Made by a program: the position numbers and the translations under genes
Shown here: piece by piece, positions 48,328-59,906 of the stretch
How positions within the stretch are numbered: position 1 is the first letter of the stretch
How the letters are laid out: every line of letters begins with the position of its first letter
NCBI RefSeq assembly: GCF_949628265.1
Contig: NC_088790.1
Coordinates: 24,556,545-24,620,544 of the forward strand
Length of the DNA: 64,000 nt
Source: Cloeon dipterum
Taxonomy: Eukaryota; Arthropoda; Insecta; Ephemeroptera; Baetidae
Direction of reading: 5' to 3'
The notes under the pieces: generated by a model
The model's input: the letters and a program-made list of their open reading frames with translations, nothing else
Databases searched by the model: none
Told to the model about the DNA's origin: nothing

Positions 48328-49827
48328 TAGTTAGGCTAGGTACAAGGAGTGCTGAATGCCATCCTCCTGAACATATGAGGCGTCATGCTGTTTCTCCGAC
48401 TCTCTTGGGTCGTGGCAGAGACCGGAATAGGCGAGTGTTTTTTTATTTCTATCAGACCACAAGTTATAACTGGCTGGTTTTTAAAAATTTCAATGTTGTA
48501 TTTGTAGAGTATTCTTTTTAATCTGTCTCTCCTATACGTTTCGGCTTCACAATAGAACCCTATTTCATGGATAATACAATTCCTTTTTTGAAATTACTGT
48601 GAAGGCGAAACTTGTAGGAAATAAAATATTAAAATGTGTGAGTGTGGTGAAACAGACTTCAATGCGCGCGCGAGAATCATTCAGGGTCGCGTTCTCAGAG
48701 GTGATAACGCCTTGCACCCGCGCTTACAGCCACCCCCGACTCGCAGTGTTTTCGGCCAACGTGCATTTTCTTTCAGGGTCGTAAAACCCTGGAACGACTT
48801 GCCACCTGTGCTCAAAAACAGCACCGCCGCGCAATTCCCCGCTCTTCTGAAGCAGCAATTGTGGAGTGATTTTCAATTTTTAAAGTGTTTTGTGATCGTC
48901 CAAAATAGTGCTAAGTTAAAATTCGAACGGGCGCATCGCGACGACTACGGTCTGTTTTATCGATTTTTCGCTAGCTTTGTAGCCCTTTTTCATCTGTATA
49001 TAACCTGACATTGCATTTTACATGTATATTGACTTAGATGAAATTAAACAAATATAATAAATATAATAATAAAAGGAGTAAAATTTGAAAGCAACGAAGG
49101 TGAAGTCAGTTTTTATTATAATGGCATAACCAACCTCAAGTGTCGTCACATTAATTATGAATTTTGCTTCTTGTAAAATTTTAGCTTTGTGTTTGGTCAC
49201 CGTCGTAATTTCGGCCATTATTTGCGTGATTACAACTCTGTCTCTCTCCGCTCTGTGCACCAACGGAGAGGTGAAAGAAGGTTAGGAAATATAATCCAAT
49301 TAATTGTCCACCTGCAAACATTTATATTTCGAAGGAGGAATTTATTACGTAATCTCACGCACTCTCGGGGCAGAATTCGGCTCTTCGATCGGGGTTGTGT
49401 TCGCGTTTGCAAACACGGTGTCGGCTGCGATGAACACGGTCGGCTTCTGTGACACGCTGATCACTGTGTTGGACGAGTTCGACATCAAACTCGTCGACGG
49501 CGGCTTGCACGACGCACAAATCTGCGGCACCATCGCCTTGCTCGTCATGATTTGCATCTGCATCCTCGGCATGGACTGGGAAGTCAAGGTAAATCTGATA
49601 TTATATGTTTTAAACTGATTTGCCTCGTGCTATGCAACCAGCTAAGCACTGATGCTGGCGTCTCAGTGTTCAACACTTCTACAAGACGTAAATTGATTTT
49701 TATCAAGAAACTTTGAAGGCATATGGCAAATAAACACATTTTGAAACAATAGATTGTTCCAATTTTATTCAGGCACAAAATTTTCTGGTTGTAATCATTG
49801 CCGCAGCGATGGTGGACTTCACAAAAT
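48106..49827 (+). pseudogene. SLC12 NKCC-like cotransporter, fragment II
   Basis: Contains exon 2 (48106-48253) with the same TGA (48199-48201), and a second, diverged partial exon 2 (48331-48428) with TAG for the Trp of GWIQG as well as the TGA at 48376. A LINE fragment lies between these and exon 3 (49185-49280), exon 4 (49335-49588) and the start of exon 5 (from 49773, AQNFLVVIIAAAMVDFT). Exon 4 reads GGIYYVISRTLGAEFGSSIG and keeps the S-R-T-L-G form usual in the family, where fragment I has L-R. Exon 5 runs into the 1.05-kb repeat at ~49828. No exon 1. The splice sites of introns 3 and 4 are intact. Confidence 0.8.
48634..49075 (+). mobile_element. 5'-truncated LINE 3' end
   Basis: Open frame whose middle reads RSVFGQRAFSFRVVKPWNDL, then PPVLKNSTAAQFPALLKQQL. 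This is the conserved C-terminal end of Jockey/CR1-type reverse-transcriptase ORFs (F-x-x-R-x-x-x-x-WN-x-LP). It ends in a short 3' UTR and an (AATAT)n-like tail. It interrupts sequence that is continuous in fragment I (GAAACTTGTAGGAA...GCAACGAAGGTGAAGTCAG, 46028-46092). Only the last ~110 codons remain. Confidence 0.8.
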
Positions 49828-50975
49828 TGATTCAGTAGTAAAAAAATCTAATATCAAAACCAATTTTAAAAAAGCCAATGTATGTCCTTCGAAAGTTGCC
49901 TGTTTTTCACCTTTTTTAATGACCCTGGCTAAAACCAGCAAGTCAAAATCATTTGCAAATCTCCCCCCCCCTCTCCCGAACCCCCCTCGAGCTGACTACT
50001 ATTATATGCATCTTTAAAGAGAGAGATGTCATAATAAATCAGTTTAGTTTTTTTCATTTTACTACAGAGATTAAATTAAGTGGAGCACACGTACGATATT
50101 AAAAAACATTTTTACTGAAAATTTTATATGAACATCGCTTTATTGCAGTTGCTTGTCTGAGAGTGTATAGTGCTTCAATTTTAGAAAAAACGTCTTAAAT
50201 AGAGCCATGCTATGTTAGTGATTTTTACAGTGTTATTTAGCGTTTTCCGGTGAAGGACTATCTATTAAGACGGTCTCGAAATTTAACAAAAGATTAACAA
50301 ACTGTATAACATCTTTATTCACCCTAACCGCATTAATTTTCTTGTCGTCAGTTGTCATATTATGAATTATGTTTTGCAGGTGGTCAAGTGCAGTGGGTGG
50401 CTTTGGTTCGTATTTTAAAATAAATAACAACTTCTCCATTGTGTCGCGTAACCCTTTTTCTGCTCGCTGCACTGCACCATGTTTGGCACGTGTCGGTTAT
50501 GCAGTTCCTGCTTGACACTTTATTGCCATTTGTTCATGTGACTCAATTTTTAAATCTGTCCTATATGTATTGTAAATGGATAAAAAGCATATGTGAAACC
50601 GCTGTACAAACAACTCAAGTAGACCTACTGCTGCGCTCAACAAGAAATTATGACAAATATTTACGATTTAAAAGATATTTCTACACATGGATGATTTTTA
50701 CCAAGAATAGATTAATATATATTGCTTTTTCCCTTTTGACTATACTGTTCCCAGTTTCTTGTGCGAAAAAGATAATCCTGATCGGCGTCTCCTTTTTCGA
50801 GAGGCACGACATGCAACACAATGTGACAATACACGCTAAAAGAAAATCAGGACGTCTCTTGAATGGTGTCCCATATTACTTTAATCATTCATCCCCTTTT
50901 CACTTGAATAATAGCGATAATATAGCCTTTGTTTTTTGTTCCCTTTTACATGTTATTAAAAGTGAACAAATAAAA
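49828..50975 (+). repeat. ~1.05-kb repeat, copy B
   Basis: Counterpart of 42275-43325. It contains a 179-residue open frame (50439-50978, landmark SFFERHDMQHNVTIHAKRKS) whose equivalents in the other copies are broken. No family recognised. Confidence 0.65.
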
Positions 50976-51424
50976 TAGCCGCAAAGCAAATTTAATGAGT
51001 ATTTGATCTTCAATTTGTGCAGAATGAGTGAGCGACCTCGTTTTCAGAATAATAAATTGAATGACCACATTACTTTTATTAAACCGATAACAAGTTAATT
51101 GCTCATAACTGGTTTTATAATCGGATCTTTACACTAAATGAAAAACCAATAAAATAGATAAACCAACAGTTCTTTTTTTATTGTGTTTTTTATCATCGTG
51201 GTACTATATTATATAATGTAACGTAAACATTGCCCACTTATTTGAATCAAAAGTCAATTAACGCTGGGATAGAAAAAAGTTGGAAAGCGGGAACGCGTGG
51301 AAGCAGTTGTATCTTTTTTAGTAATTGTTTCATCTTGGTCGTCAGTCTTTATTTGATCTTCAATTTGTGCAGAGTGCTCTCGCCTGGAAGGCAACGGATA
51401 TTGTCATTTTTTCTTGACGGAGAA

Positions 51425-52328
51425 ATGTCTAATTTGCGGCCGTCAGCCCATTCAGGTCTGTGGCTGACTCCGGAGGCCCTGCCCAGGCTCTAGTTTTACC
51501 GCAATCAATCTTTACAGACAAAAAGAGGCCGACGCTTGGAGAGCTGTACGAAGGGGTTACTGAGATTGAGGTTCATCATCGCTGATGAATATTAAAAACA
51601 GATTAGACCTCTATTATTTTTTCTGCGGCTTTGGAATTAAAATAAATTTAAATTCGTCGTTTTCATTAAGCATATCTCACGATTTATGTTCAAAATTACT
51701 TTTATCTTGATCTCTTTCTTTTATTTTTAAGAATTTAAATCATGAAGGGAAACTTTTTTAAAATTCAGCAAATTAATTTTTGGACTATTGCTCGTTCTAC
51801 AATTAATCAATTTTTAACTATGGTTAACTTCGAGGATTTGTTTTTCACTCTCAAAATTTCACCTGAAAAACCTGAAAGTAAATTGTTTAAAATTTATAAT
51901 TTCGTGACATCCCTATTCGTTTAAGCAGATTTTTTTTACTGAACGTCTCGCACTCCAATAAAATATTTATAATTTGAACTTAAAATTAGGAGGCGACCGA
52001 TCCAAGTATTAAAAGTGAAAGCGGTCACGAGAATAAGTTAGGCTGGATCCAAGGAGTGCTGAATGCCGTCCTTCTTTCCAAAGGATACTGGAAGAAGGAC
52101 GAGCCGATCATAGGATACGTGCTCACCTTTTTAGTCGCTTTGACCTTTATTATAATTGGTAAACAAATATTAAAACGAAAGTGTATCGAAATAATTGTCG
52201 TTTTATCCGACTTGAACGCCATTGCACCTTTGATCTCTAATTTCTATCTTGCGTCGTACGCGTTAATCAATTTCTGCACCTTCCACGCTTCCTTTGTCAA
52301 ACCCACCGGTTGGCGGAATTCATTCAGG
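51425..52328 (+). pseudogene. SLC12 NKCC-like cotransporter, chimeric fragment III
   Basis: Exon 1 (from 51425) is broken by TAG at 51491 (Glu in fragment I) and a small deletion. The exon at 51990-52328 starts as exon 2 ([20 protein letters not shown] to QGVLNAVLL). It then switches, without an intron, to a much later NKCC exon: [20 protein letters not shown], then [20 protein letters not shown] and [18 protein letters not shown]. Seventeen extra codons after FIII (52160-52210) look like a former 51-base intron whose acceptor is now CG instead of AG. Removing it restores the family order FIII-DLNAIAP. This is a deletion-fusion pseudogene, or an exon rearranged by recombination. Confidence 0.8.
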
Positions 52329-52379
52329 GTAATTTTAACATTTTATACTATTTTTATAGTTACTTGATTTAAAAAAAAT

Positions 52380-53430
52380 TCTCCAACGGCGAAGCAGCTT
52401 TTTAGCTTCAAAAGTAAAATCCAGAGGTTTGAAAGGGGTGGTTATGAAGTTACCTTAAACCCTCAGTTGGTCAGAGGAGGTCGCGCAGAGCATTTATTTA
52501 TAAATTACACGCCTAGGACCAAAGATTTATTAGTGAATGTACTTAAAAAAAAAACTAAAAAAACATGCCCCCAAAACTAAAAAATTGGAAGAAAAAAATC
52601 ATTCCGAAATTTTCTCACTTTTCCACGTGTGCCTTGAGGCCTGCTATTGAAGAGCTGTTGTGATTTTAAAAATTCTCCTAAAAGAAAAGGTGCGACCTAT
52701 ATTCATTTGCTTATTAAGGGATAAATTAATTTGATGATTCAAATTGTTAAAATTTAAAAACCTTTTTTACTTTATTCCGAGGCATATAGAAATTTTTATC
52801 AAATTTTCTTTCTTTGCTTGAATTTCTTTTTAATGGCCCATTTGTAGTTATTTTTAAAAACATATTTTAGCATTTTATAATTTTGAAAAATACAATTTTA
52901 ACAAAAATTAGAAATAACTTGCATTTTCTAGAATTTTTTAATTGTTATGAATTGGAAACGTGAATTGCATAAATGCGATTTTCTCGGCGTTTCGCACGGC
53001 AGATTTCGGGAAAATAATTTAACACGCATTTAAGAATACGAATGAGCGAATTAATGTCACCCCAACATTACCATTTAAAAATGAAGAAGATAAACACTTT
53101 TAAGAGAGTAAAAACACTATTCTTTCCAGAATGTCACAAATTACCCACCCCAATGATTGGTCTCGTTAAGTAATCTTGAATATTGCTTACCAAAGAAAAA
53201 ACTAAATAATTAACTCTCGATTTTGAATTTTTGTTAGTTGTCTTATTCCGCCTGATGTAAATTGCTTATTTTGAAATAGAAAACATCCCTTTAGTGTAAA
53301 TGAAGGCCTTTACAAATTTAATTAGGTTTTAAGTAAAATAAATACAATACAATTTCATCCTAACTTGAAGATGGCATTTTTTATCTTCTGCAAGAGACAT
53401 TTTTCGAAGAAAAGCTGTTACTTCTGCAGA
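52380..53430. other. AT-rich DNA with relic repeat
   Basis: 52900-53430 is a diverged copy of 28210-28700. No supported gene. Confidence 0.5.
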
Positions 53431-53434
53431 TGCA

Positions 53435-54795
53435 GATTAAACAAAATACTTAAAGTGTCACGTAAAAATTTCAACGCCAAAAATCCCGTCCAATGTCCAA
53501 TCGAACTGCAAAATGTCTTAATCCGTCTGAAACTGCTTCGATATTAAAATTTGATATCGCACACCGGAGTGAAATGGATCTGAAATACGAAATGATGATT
53601 TTATTTAAAATTTAAAATTAAAACTTGACACGTTTAACTCCAAACTATAATAATTTTGAGGCATATTTCATATGGAATGACGAATGACAAGCAAGCCAGG
53701 ATTTGCCGGGAAGCAGTTTTCACGTTTCAGGTTTTCCCAGAAAATTAGAACATATTGCCAGGACTTAGCCGAATCCGGGAAATCATTTTCAGGTAAGCTC
53801 CGGACAAAAAATGTATCCACGTGGACTTGACACTCTATGCACTGGAGGGAGATTAAAAGATTAGAAGCTATATGACCACCAACAGAGCATTTCGCAGCTA
53901 AAACAGAATAGGATATCATACCAGAGTCAATGATCCAAATAGGCAGGCCCCAGTATTATACGATGATTTTGGATAAAAACTGACCTCGACGCCATCCTCA
54001 TTTACAGCTGAATATAATTCCAAACATTATTGATCCTGATCAATTGCTTTGAGTTTTAATACTTTAATATTTTATTTGATTGTAGATCAATTATTTTCGC
54101 ATATGAAATAAATGCCACAAATTACGTATTTCTAATCACTTTTGCAACATTCAAGTTTTCACTGTTTTATTTTTTTCAGAACAGCTGCAACCAATTCTGA
54201 CTATAACGTGGATAGTCATTTATTATTGGCCCTTTTATAATGCAAATTTTGAATTGAACAATATAATAATAGTTCAGATTCTCCAGTTTGCCTGGATTAC
54301 TCGAGAAATTGATCCATAAATAGGCAAGCCCCGGTATTTTAAAATGATTTTGGACAAAAACTGACGACAAAATATTCGTTATTTACAGCTGAATAAAATT
54401 ACAAAAATTATTGATCCTGATCAATTGCTTAAGTTTTAGCAGTTTAATAATAACTATATTTTTAAATTGTAGATCAATTATTTTCACATAGTATAATTGC
54501 CACGCAATCTGTATTTCTAATCCCTTTTGCGCGACATTCAAGTTTTCACCATAGTTAAATTTTTCAGAACCAATTCTGTCTATAACGTGGATAGCCAATT
54601 ATTATTGGCCCTTTTTTATTGCAAATTTTGAATTGAACAATATAATAAAAAGAATATTAGCTTATTATTCAAATATAATGTGAGGTGATTATATTGCAAA
54701 CTTTAGAAATTTTTACCGTCGCAACAGATATTTTAAAATTATAGTGATGGAGCAGTTTCATTCTCATTTTTTGGGTGCACGCACAATATATTTTA
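53435..54795 (+). repeat. 3' part of the repeat unit (partial copy)
   Basis: Corresponds to 58010-59345 of the tandem unit, including the minus-strand frame MISYSVLAAKCSVGGHIASN (53668-53919). It ends at the same GGGTGCACGCACAATATATTT terminus. It lacks the H3-tail-like gene. Confidence 0.75.
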
Positions 54796-54799
54796 AAAT

Positions 54800-54980
54800 A
54801 GTCTCAGTCAAATTAACAGAGACCAGGGATTGTGGGATTCCGTCCCGTCCCTAAGAAATTCCTTGAGGGACGGGACGAATTTGGTATTTCAGGTATTTCG
54901 GGACAGAGACAATCTGTAGCGGGATGATGGAAACTAACGGAAAATTCAAATCTGAGCTCTACACACGTCAGGGCTGATTT
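54800..54980 (+). repeat. Partial copy of the 435-bp repeat
   Basis: Matches 34560-34735 (GGGATTCCGTCCCGTCCCT and GGAAACTAACGGAAAATTC landmarks). Sits at the left junction of the tandem repeat array. Confidence 0.75.
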
Positions 54981-55219
54981 TTTTGTTGGTTTCTGCAGGT
55001 TAGTGAATTGATCCTAAAACAGTAACAAAAAATTAACTCTTAAATTAAGTGTTTTTACCAACAGCATCAGGACCAAGAAGTAACTGTTGAGGGTCTTTCC
55101 TTCACCTTTGCTTCAACGGAGTGATATTAAACATTTTAAATCATATTTATGACCGCTATTTAATGGGGGTTTCAAATATGTCGTATTGGTCAGTTACTTC
55201 TGTCTAATTAAGACATAAA

Positions 55220-55510
55220 TTGAAATTTTATTACATTGTTTATCGCGGCTGGACCACGTGTCCGTTCTCCTTTGGTTCCGACTCGGTGGTGGCGGTTGTG
55301 AGACAGGGTCAGCCTCAACCTCAACCAGTGAGGTGGCAGGTGGCCCGGCTCACCAAAACCCTGTCATACGAGGGCAAGGCCACGGGTGCTGCGGGGGCCA
55401 CCGCAGGCCGCAGCTCTTCGGAGGTCTTCCTTTGGCAGCCTCTGCCGCCATCTTGCCGTGTGCGGCAACTGCTTCATTCATGCGGCGTTATTATTTTTTC
55501 ATTGCTTTAA
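55220..55510 (+). other. GC-rich open frame of the repeat (copy 4)
   Basis: Nearly identical to the frames at 36785 and 59530; the differences from copy 2 include MKFYY for MKFHY. Its conservation is too recent to show selection. Confidence 0.25.
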
Positions 55511-55534
55511 GCGCTTTTAGTAAAATTATTTGGT

Positions 55535-55550
55535 GGCCCTGAAAAGGGCC
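55535..55550 (-). terminator. Histone mRNA 3' stem-loop (copy 4)
   Basis: Perfect GGCCCTTTTCAGGGCC on the minus strand, ACCAAATA flank, 46 bases after the stop of the H3-tail-like gene. Confidence 0.85.
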
Positions 55551-55596
55551 GGTTTTTGGCGGCTTGAGTGGGATGGTTTTGAAGAAGAAGCAGTGG

Positions 55597-55812
55597 TTAT
55601 TCGCTGCTCTGCTGTGAGCCAGATGACTCAAACTCTTCAATCGTTATCGTGGACGTCTCCAAAACAACGCGAATTTCCTCTTCTTCTTCGGCTGGAGGCC
55701 GACGAATTTCGGTCCGAACTGCTGGTGCAGTTCTCCTAGGTGGCCTGTAGTAGCCACCTGTAGACATCCTCGCAGTCAACTTCTTCCGCTTTGCTCGCTT
55801 TTCTTTGTCCAT
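55597..55812 (-). CDS. H3-tail-like mini-protein with K9M (copy 4)
   Basis: 71 residues. The start differs from copies 1 and 2: MDKEKRAKRKK (basic, nuclear-signal-like) replaces MPPAKRRK, and the upstream DNA is unrelated with no TATA box evident. LTARMSTGG then follows at residues 12-20, with Met16 at the H3 K9 position. Next come YYRPPRRTAPAVRTEIRRPP, AEEEEEIRVVLETSTITIEE and FESSGSQQSSE. The H3-like block is conserved although the sequence before it has been replaced and its codons differ silently from copies 1 and 2. Confidence 0.6.
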   Translation of the reverse strand: MDKEKRAKRKKLTARMSTGGYYRPPRRTAPAVRTEIRRPPAEEEEEIRVVLETSTITIEEFESSGSQQSSE

Positions 55813-56553
55813 GATTTTGATGTTTCGGATATCTGTTCAACTCGGCTCGTCGTAGATCAATGAACGCTTGAATAACGCTTAAAATTCTTGGAGGGAAAAA
55901 ACTTTACACGTCATCGTAACACCTATCTGAGTCCATCTATTGGGATAAGGAGAGACTGCACGAACTAGAGCCCGGGAAGCATTCAGAATCTCCGAATTAC
56001 CCGGACTACTCGAAAAAAATTCCGAATCCCGAGCAGAAGTATTAAAGGTTATATGAGTATCGAGCCAAGATCGGGTATTTTTCTGGAAGCTCGGTGAAAA
56101 GTTTCAGGTGAAATTGACCTACAATCTTTGGAGGTCGATTGGGCGGGACTTTTGGCGTTGAAATTTGTGGGTGACGTGGGTAACACCTATGTTTGCGTAA
56201 TGTGGTGGAGTTGAAGGCGGATAAAGTCGCAAATTCGGAATGTATTGCACCAATCAATCGTAATATCGAATTAAAGAAGACAAAACAACACAACTATAAC
56301 ATTAAATAATCAAGTGGCATTTGTAAAAAATATTTAAGATTAAATCCAGACACTGAATGAAAGTAAAAGGTCAACTTGATTATCGCAAATATAGATAGTG
56401 TTAATATCACTAACGCAATTCAAATTTTTGTTTTAATAGGCACTTTGCCTGATGCCGAGTGATGGCTTGAGCCCTCTGGGCAGTGCTGCCTGTCTTAGCC
56501 AGTAAGTTAACGATTGTTTTTTTTAGGAGTCCGCAGTGATTCCGCGATGATAT

Positions 56554-56944
56554 ATGTATGGATTTTCAGAGGTCAATAAAAATAAAACCAAGAAGCGCTA
56601 TATATTTCATCAAACAGATGTTGAAGCAATTAGAAGAATGATCAATGGTAAAATTGTGATACCGCTCTTGACTAATAGAATCGTGGAAGCAGTCACGGTA
56701 CTCTTTAAACTCCGTACCATGCTCCTGAATCTCGCTAGCCATCAAAAGTGGAACAAATTTTGTGTTTTTGCCTCACTCGGTGGTTTCATTATTCTTTTAT
56801 CGTTTACAGCAAAATGAGGCTTATGAAATGCGCTGGGACGATGTATTTGCTCCTAAACTATTAGGTGTCCAAAATGATTCGGTTCCGCACGATAATTTTG
56901 CCTATTTACAGACTCAATCGCTTCCACTGTCATTCCAGCAATAA
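56554..56944. other. Overlapping open frames on both strands (copy 4)
   Basis: Plus strand: 87-residue frame from 56554 (MYGFSEVNKNKTKKRYIFHQ, TDVEAIRRMINGKIVIP), then a frame change into NEAYEMRWDDVFAPKLLGVQ. The minus-strand counterpart of MEAIESVNRQ is interrupted here. Unrecognised; probably a decayed gene of the repeat. Confidence 0.3.
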
Positions 56945-57481
56945 ATATGGCATGGCTTGTGAATTTATTTTACGCTCATCTTGGACAGGCTCGAATTGGG
57001 ACGTTAAACGGAATAAAAATCGAAATTTTCTAATGAAATTTTCGCGACGGAATTTGAAATGGCTGATTCATTGAGAGTCGTGAGAAAACCTGAAACGAAA
57101 CAATCGATGTAAAGATATGAAATTTAAAATAACTTTTCTTACGACTCGTGCGATTCTTTTAGAAAAATCCCGGAAATGGCTGTTGGCCACACTCAATGCC
57201 CGGTTGGAGACTTTGTCAAGTGGTCTGAGTAAATTGATCCTAAAACAGTAACTAAAAAATTAACGTGTCTCTTAATTAAGTTTTTTTACTTGATGTCCAT
57301 TAGCATCTGGACCAATTAACGGTTGAGGATTTTCCACTTTCTTTGCTTCAATGGACTGATATTAAACTTTTTAAATCATATTTAGGACTGCTATTAAGTG
57401 GGAGTTTCAAAAAGGTCCTATTTGTCAGTTACTTCTGTCTAATTAAGACATAAATTGTAATTTTAATTCATTGTTTATAAA

Positions 57482-57935
57482 ATGTTTCGAATTCTTGGGG
57501 GAAAAATATCACTTCAATTAAAACTGGCAACACCTGAGTCCATCTATTGGAGTGAGGAGAGACTGCACGAAAAACCGGGAAACTTTCAGAAGATCCGGAT
57601 TACCGGACTTCTCGAGACAATTCCTGATCTCAAGCAGAAGTATAAGAGGTTATATGAGAATCGGGCCATTATCGGGTATTTTTCTGGACAGGAAGCCCGT
57701 TGAACAGTTTCGGGTGAAATTGACCTTCAAATTTAGGAGGTTAATTGGACGGGACTTTTGGCGTTGAAGTATATGTAGGTGACACGGATAACACCTCAAA
57801 ATATATTTGCTTAGAGTGCTTGTCAATAGATAGAGAAATTCCAGGTTGGAAGTTCGGGAAAGGGGACGTATTCAAGATGAGTTACAGCAGTCCTTTCATC
57901 ATTCACAACCAGATTTTCAGGTATTTTTGAGATAC
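57482..57935 (+). other. Decayed coding-like region of the repeat (copy 4)
   Basis: Reads MFRILGGKISLQLKLATPES, IYWSEERLHEKPGNFQKI to YFSGQEAR-stop, then in other frames RVKLTFKFRRLIGRDFWR and DGTFGVEVYVGDTDNT to CLECLSIDREIPGWKFGKGD. The frame changes mean it is broken or spliced in an unknown way. Related segments occur at 55.93-56.2 kb (direct), 26.0-26.3 kb and, inverted, near 58.03-58.1 kb (TLDGIFGVEIFT on the minus strand). Family not recognised. Confidence 0.3.
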
Positions 57936-58030
57936 CGAGTAAATAGTGAGCGCTCCCAGTCCCGATCGAGCTTCAAACCGGGAATTTCACTAATCTAAAT
58001 TAACAATTAGATTAAACAAATACTTAAGTG

Positions 58031-58471
58031 TCACGTAAAAATTTCAACGCCAAAAATCCCGTCCAATGTCCAATCGACCTCCAAAATGTCTAAATCCGTC
58101 TGAAACTGCTTCGATATTAAATTTTTTAACACACAAGAGTGAAAGAAGAAATGATGATTATATTTAAAATTAAAACTATGCACGTTTATCTCGATACTAA
58201 ATATTTTGAGACATATTTCGCATGCTGGAATGACGAGCAAGCCGGGATTTCAAGAGAAGAAGTTTTCACGTTTCGGGTTTTACAAATACATTAGAAGATA
58301 TTCCCGGGACTGGGCCGAATCTGGGAAATCATTTTCAGGAAAAGGTAAGCTCCGGACAAAAAATGTATCCCCGTGGACTTGACACACTATGCACTGGATG
58401 GAGATTAAAAGATTAGAAGCTATATGTCCACCAACAGAGCATTTCGCAGCTAAAACAGAAAAGGATATCAT
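58031..58471 (-). other. Repeat-encoded minus-strand frames (copy 4)
   Basis: 58471-58280 reads MISFSVLAAKCSVGGHIASN, shorter than at 26642 because of substitutions. 58240-58031 reads through to VDWTLDGIFGVEIFT, an inverted relic of the plus-strand DGTFGVEV segment. No known domain. Confidence 0.2.
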
Positions 58472-59529
58472 ACCAGAGTCAATGATCCAAATAGGCAGGC
58501 CCCAGTATTATAAGATGATTTTGGATAAAAACTGACCTCGACGCCATCCTCATTTACAGCTGAATATAATTCCAAACATTATTGATCCTGATCAATTGCT
58601 TTGAGTTTTAATACTTTAATATTTTATTTGATTGTAGATCAATTATTTTCGCATATGAAATAAATGCCACGCATTATGTATTTCTAATCACTTTTGCAAC
58701 ATTCAAGTTTTCACTGTTTTATTTTTTTCAGAACAGCTGCAACCAATTCTGACTATAACGTGGATAGTCATTTATTATTGGCCCTTTTATAATGCAAATT
58801 TTGAATTGAACAATATAATAATAGTTCAGATTCTCCAGTTTGCCCGGATTACTCGAGAAATTGATCCAAATAGGCAAGCCCCGGTATTTTAAAATGATTT
58901 TGGACAAAAACTGACGACAAAATATTCGTTATTTACAGCTGAATAAAATTACAAAAATTATTGATCCTGATCAAGTGCTTAAGTTTTAGCAGTTTAATAA
59001 TAACTTTATTTTTAAATTGTAGATCAATTATTTTCACATAGTATAAATGCGACGCAATCTGTATTTCTAATCCCTTTTGCGCGACATTCAAGTTTTCACC
59101 ATAGTTAAATTTTTCAGAACCAATTCTGTCTATAACGTGGATAGCCAATTATTATTGGCCATTTTTTATTGCAAATTTTGAATTGAACAATATAATAAAA
59201 AGAATATTAGCTTATTATTCAAATATAATGTGAGGTGATTATATTGCAAACTTTAGAAATTTTTACCGTCGCAACAGATATTTTAAAATTATAGGGATGG
59301 AGCAGTTTCATTCTCATTTTTGGGGTGCACGCACAATCTATTTTTAAATAGTCTCAGTCAAACAAGTCCAACAGCATCAGGACCAAGAAGTAACTGTTGA
59401 GGGTCTTTCCTTCACCTTTGCTTCAACGGAGTGATATTAAACATTTTAAATCATATTTATGACCGCTATTTAATGGGGGTTTCAAATATGTCGTATTGGT
59501 CAGTTACTTCTGTCTAATTAAGACATAAA

Positions 59530-59820
59530 TTGAAATTTTATTACATTGTTTATCGCGGCTGGACCACGTGTCCGTTCTCCTTTGGTTCCGACTCGGTGGT
59601 GGCGGTTGTGAGACAGGGTCAGCCTCAACCTCAACCAGTGAGGTGGCAGGTGGCCCGGCTCACCAAAACCCTGTCATACGAGGGCAAGGCCACGGGTGCT
59701 GCGGGGGCCACCGCAGGCCGCAGCTCTTCGGAGGTCTTCCTTTGGCAGCCTCTGCCGCCATCTTGCCGTGTGCGGCAACTGCTTCATTCATGCGGCGTTA
59801 TTATTTTTTCATTGCTTTAA
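59530..59820 (+). other. GC-rich open frame of the repeat (copy 5)
   Basis: Same protein as the frame at 55220. Confidence 0.25.
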
Positions 59821-59844
59821 GCGCTTTTAGTAAAATTATTTGGT

Positions 59845-59860
59845 GGCCCTGAAAAGGGCC
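59845..59860 (-). terminator. Histone mRNA 3' stem-loop (copy 5)
   Basis: Perfect GGCCCTTTTCAGGGCC on the minus strand, 46 bases after the stop. Confidence 0.85.
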
Positions 59861-59906
59861 GGTTTTTGGCGGCTTGAGTGGGATGGTTTTGAAGAAGAAG
59901 CAGTGG

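Larger units (their letters stand above)
55005..59355 (+). repeat. Repeat unit copy 4 (full, ~4.35 kb, tandem)
   Basis: Equivalent positions in the next unit are offset by 4309-4315 bases, so this and the following unit are a head-to-tail tandem. Order: lead sequence, GC-rich cassette, stem-loop, minus-strand H3-tail-like gene, overlapping frames at 56.5-56.95 kb, a second copy of the lead sequence (57.3-57.47 kb), ERLHE region, minus-strand frame, AT-rich end. The ERLHE segment itself occurs twice (near 55.93 and 57.54 kb). Confidence 0.85.
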
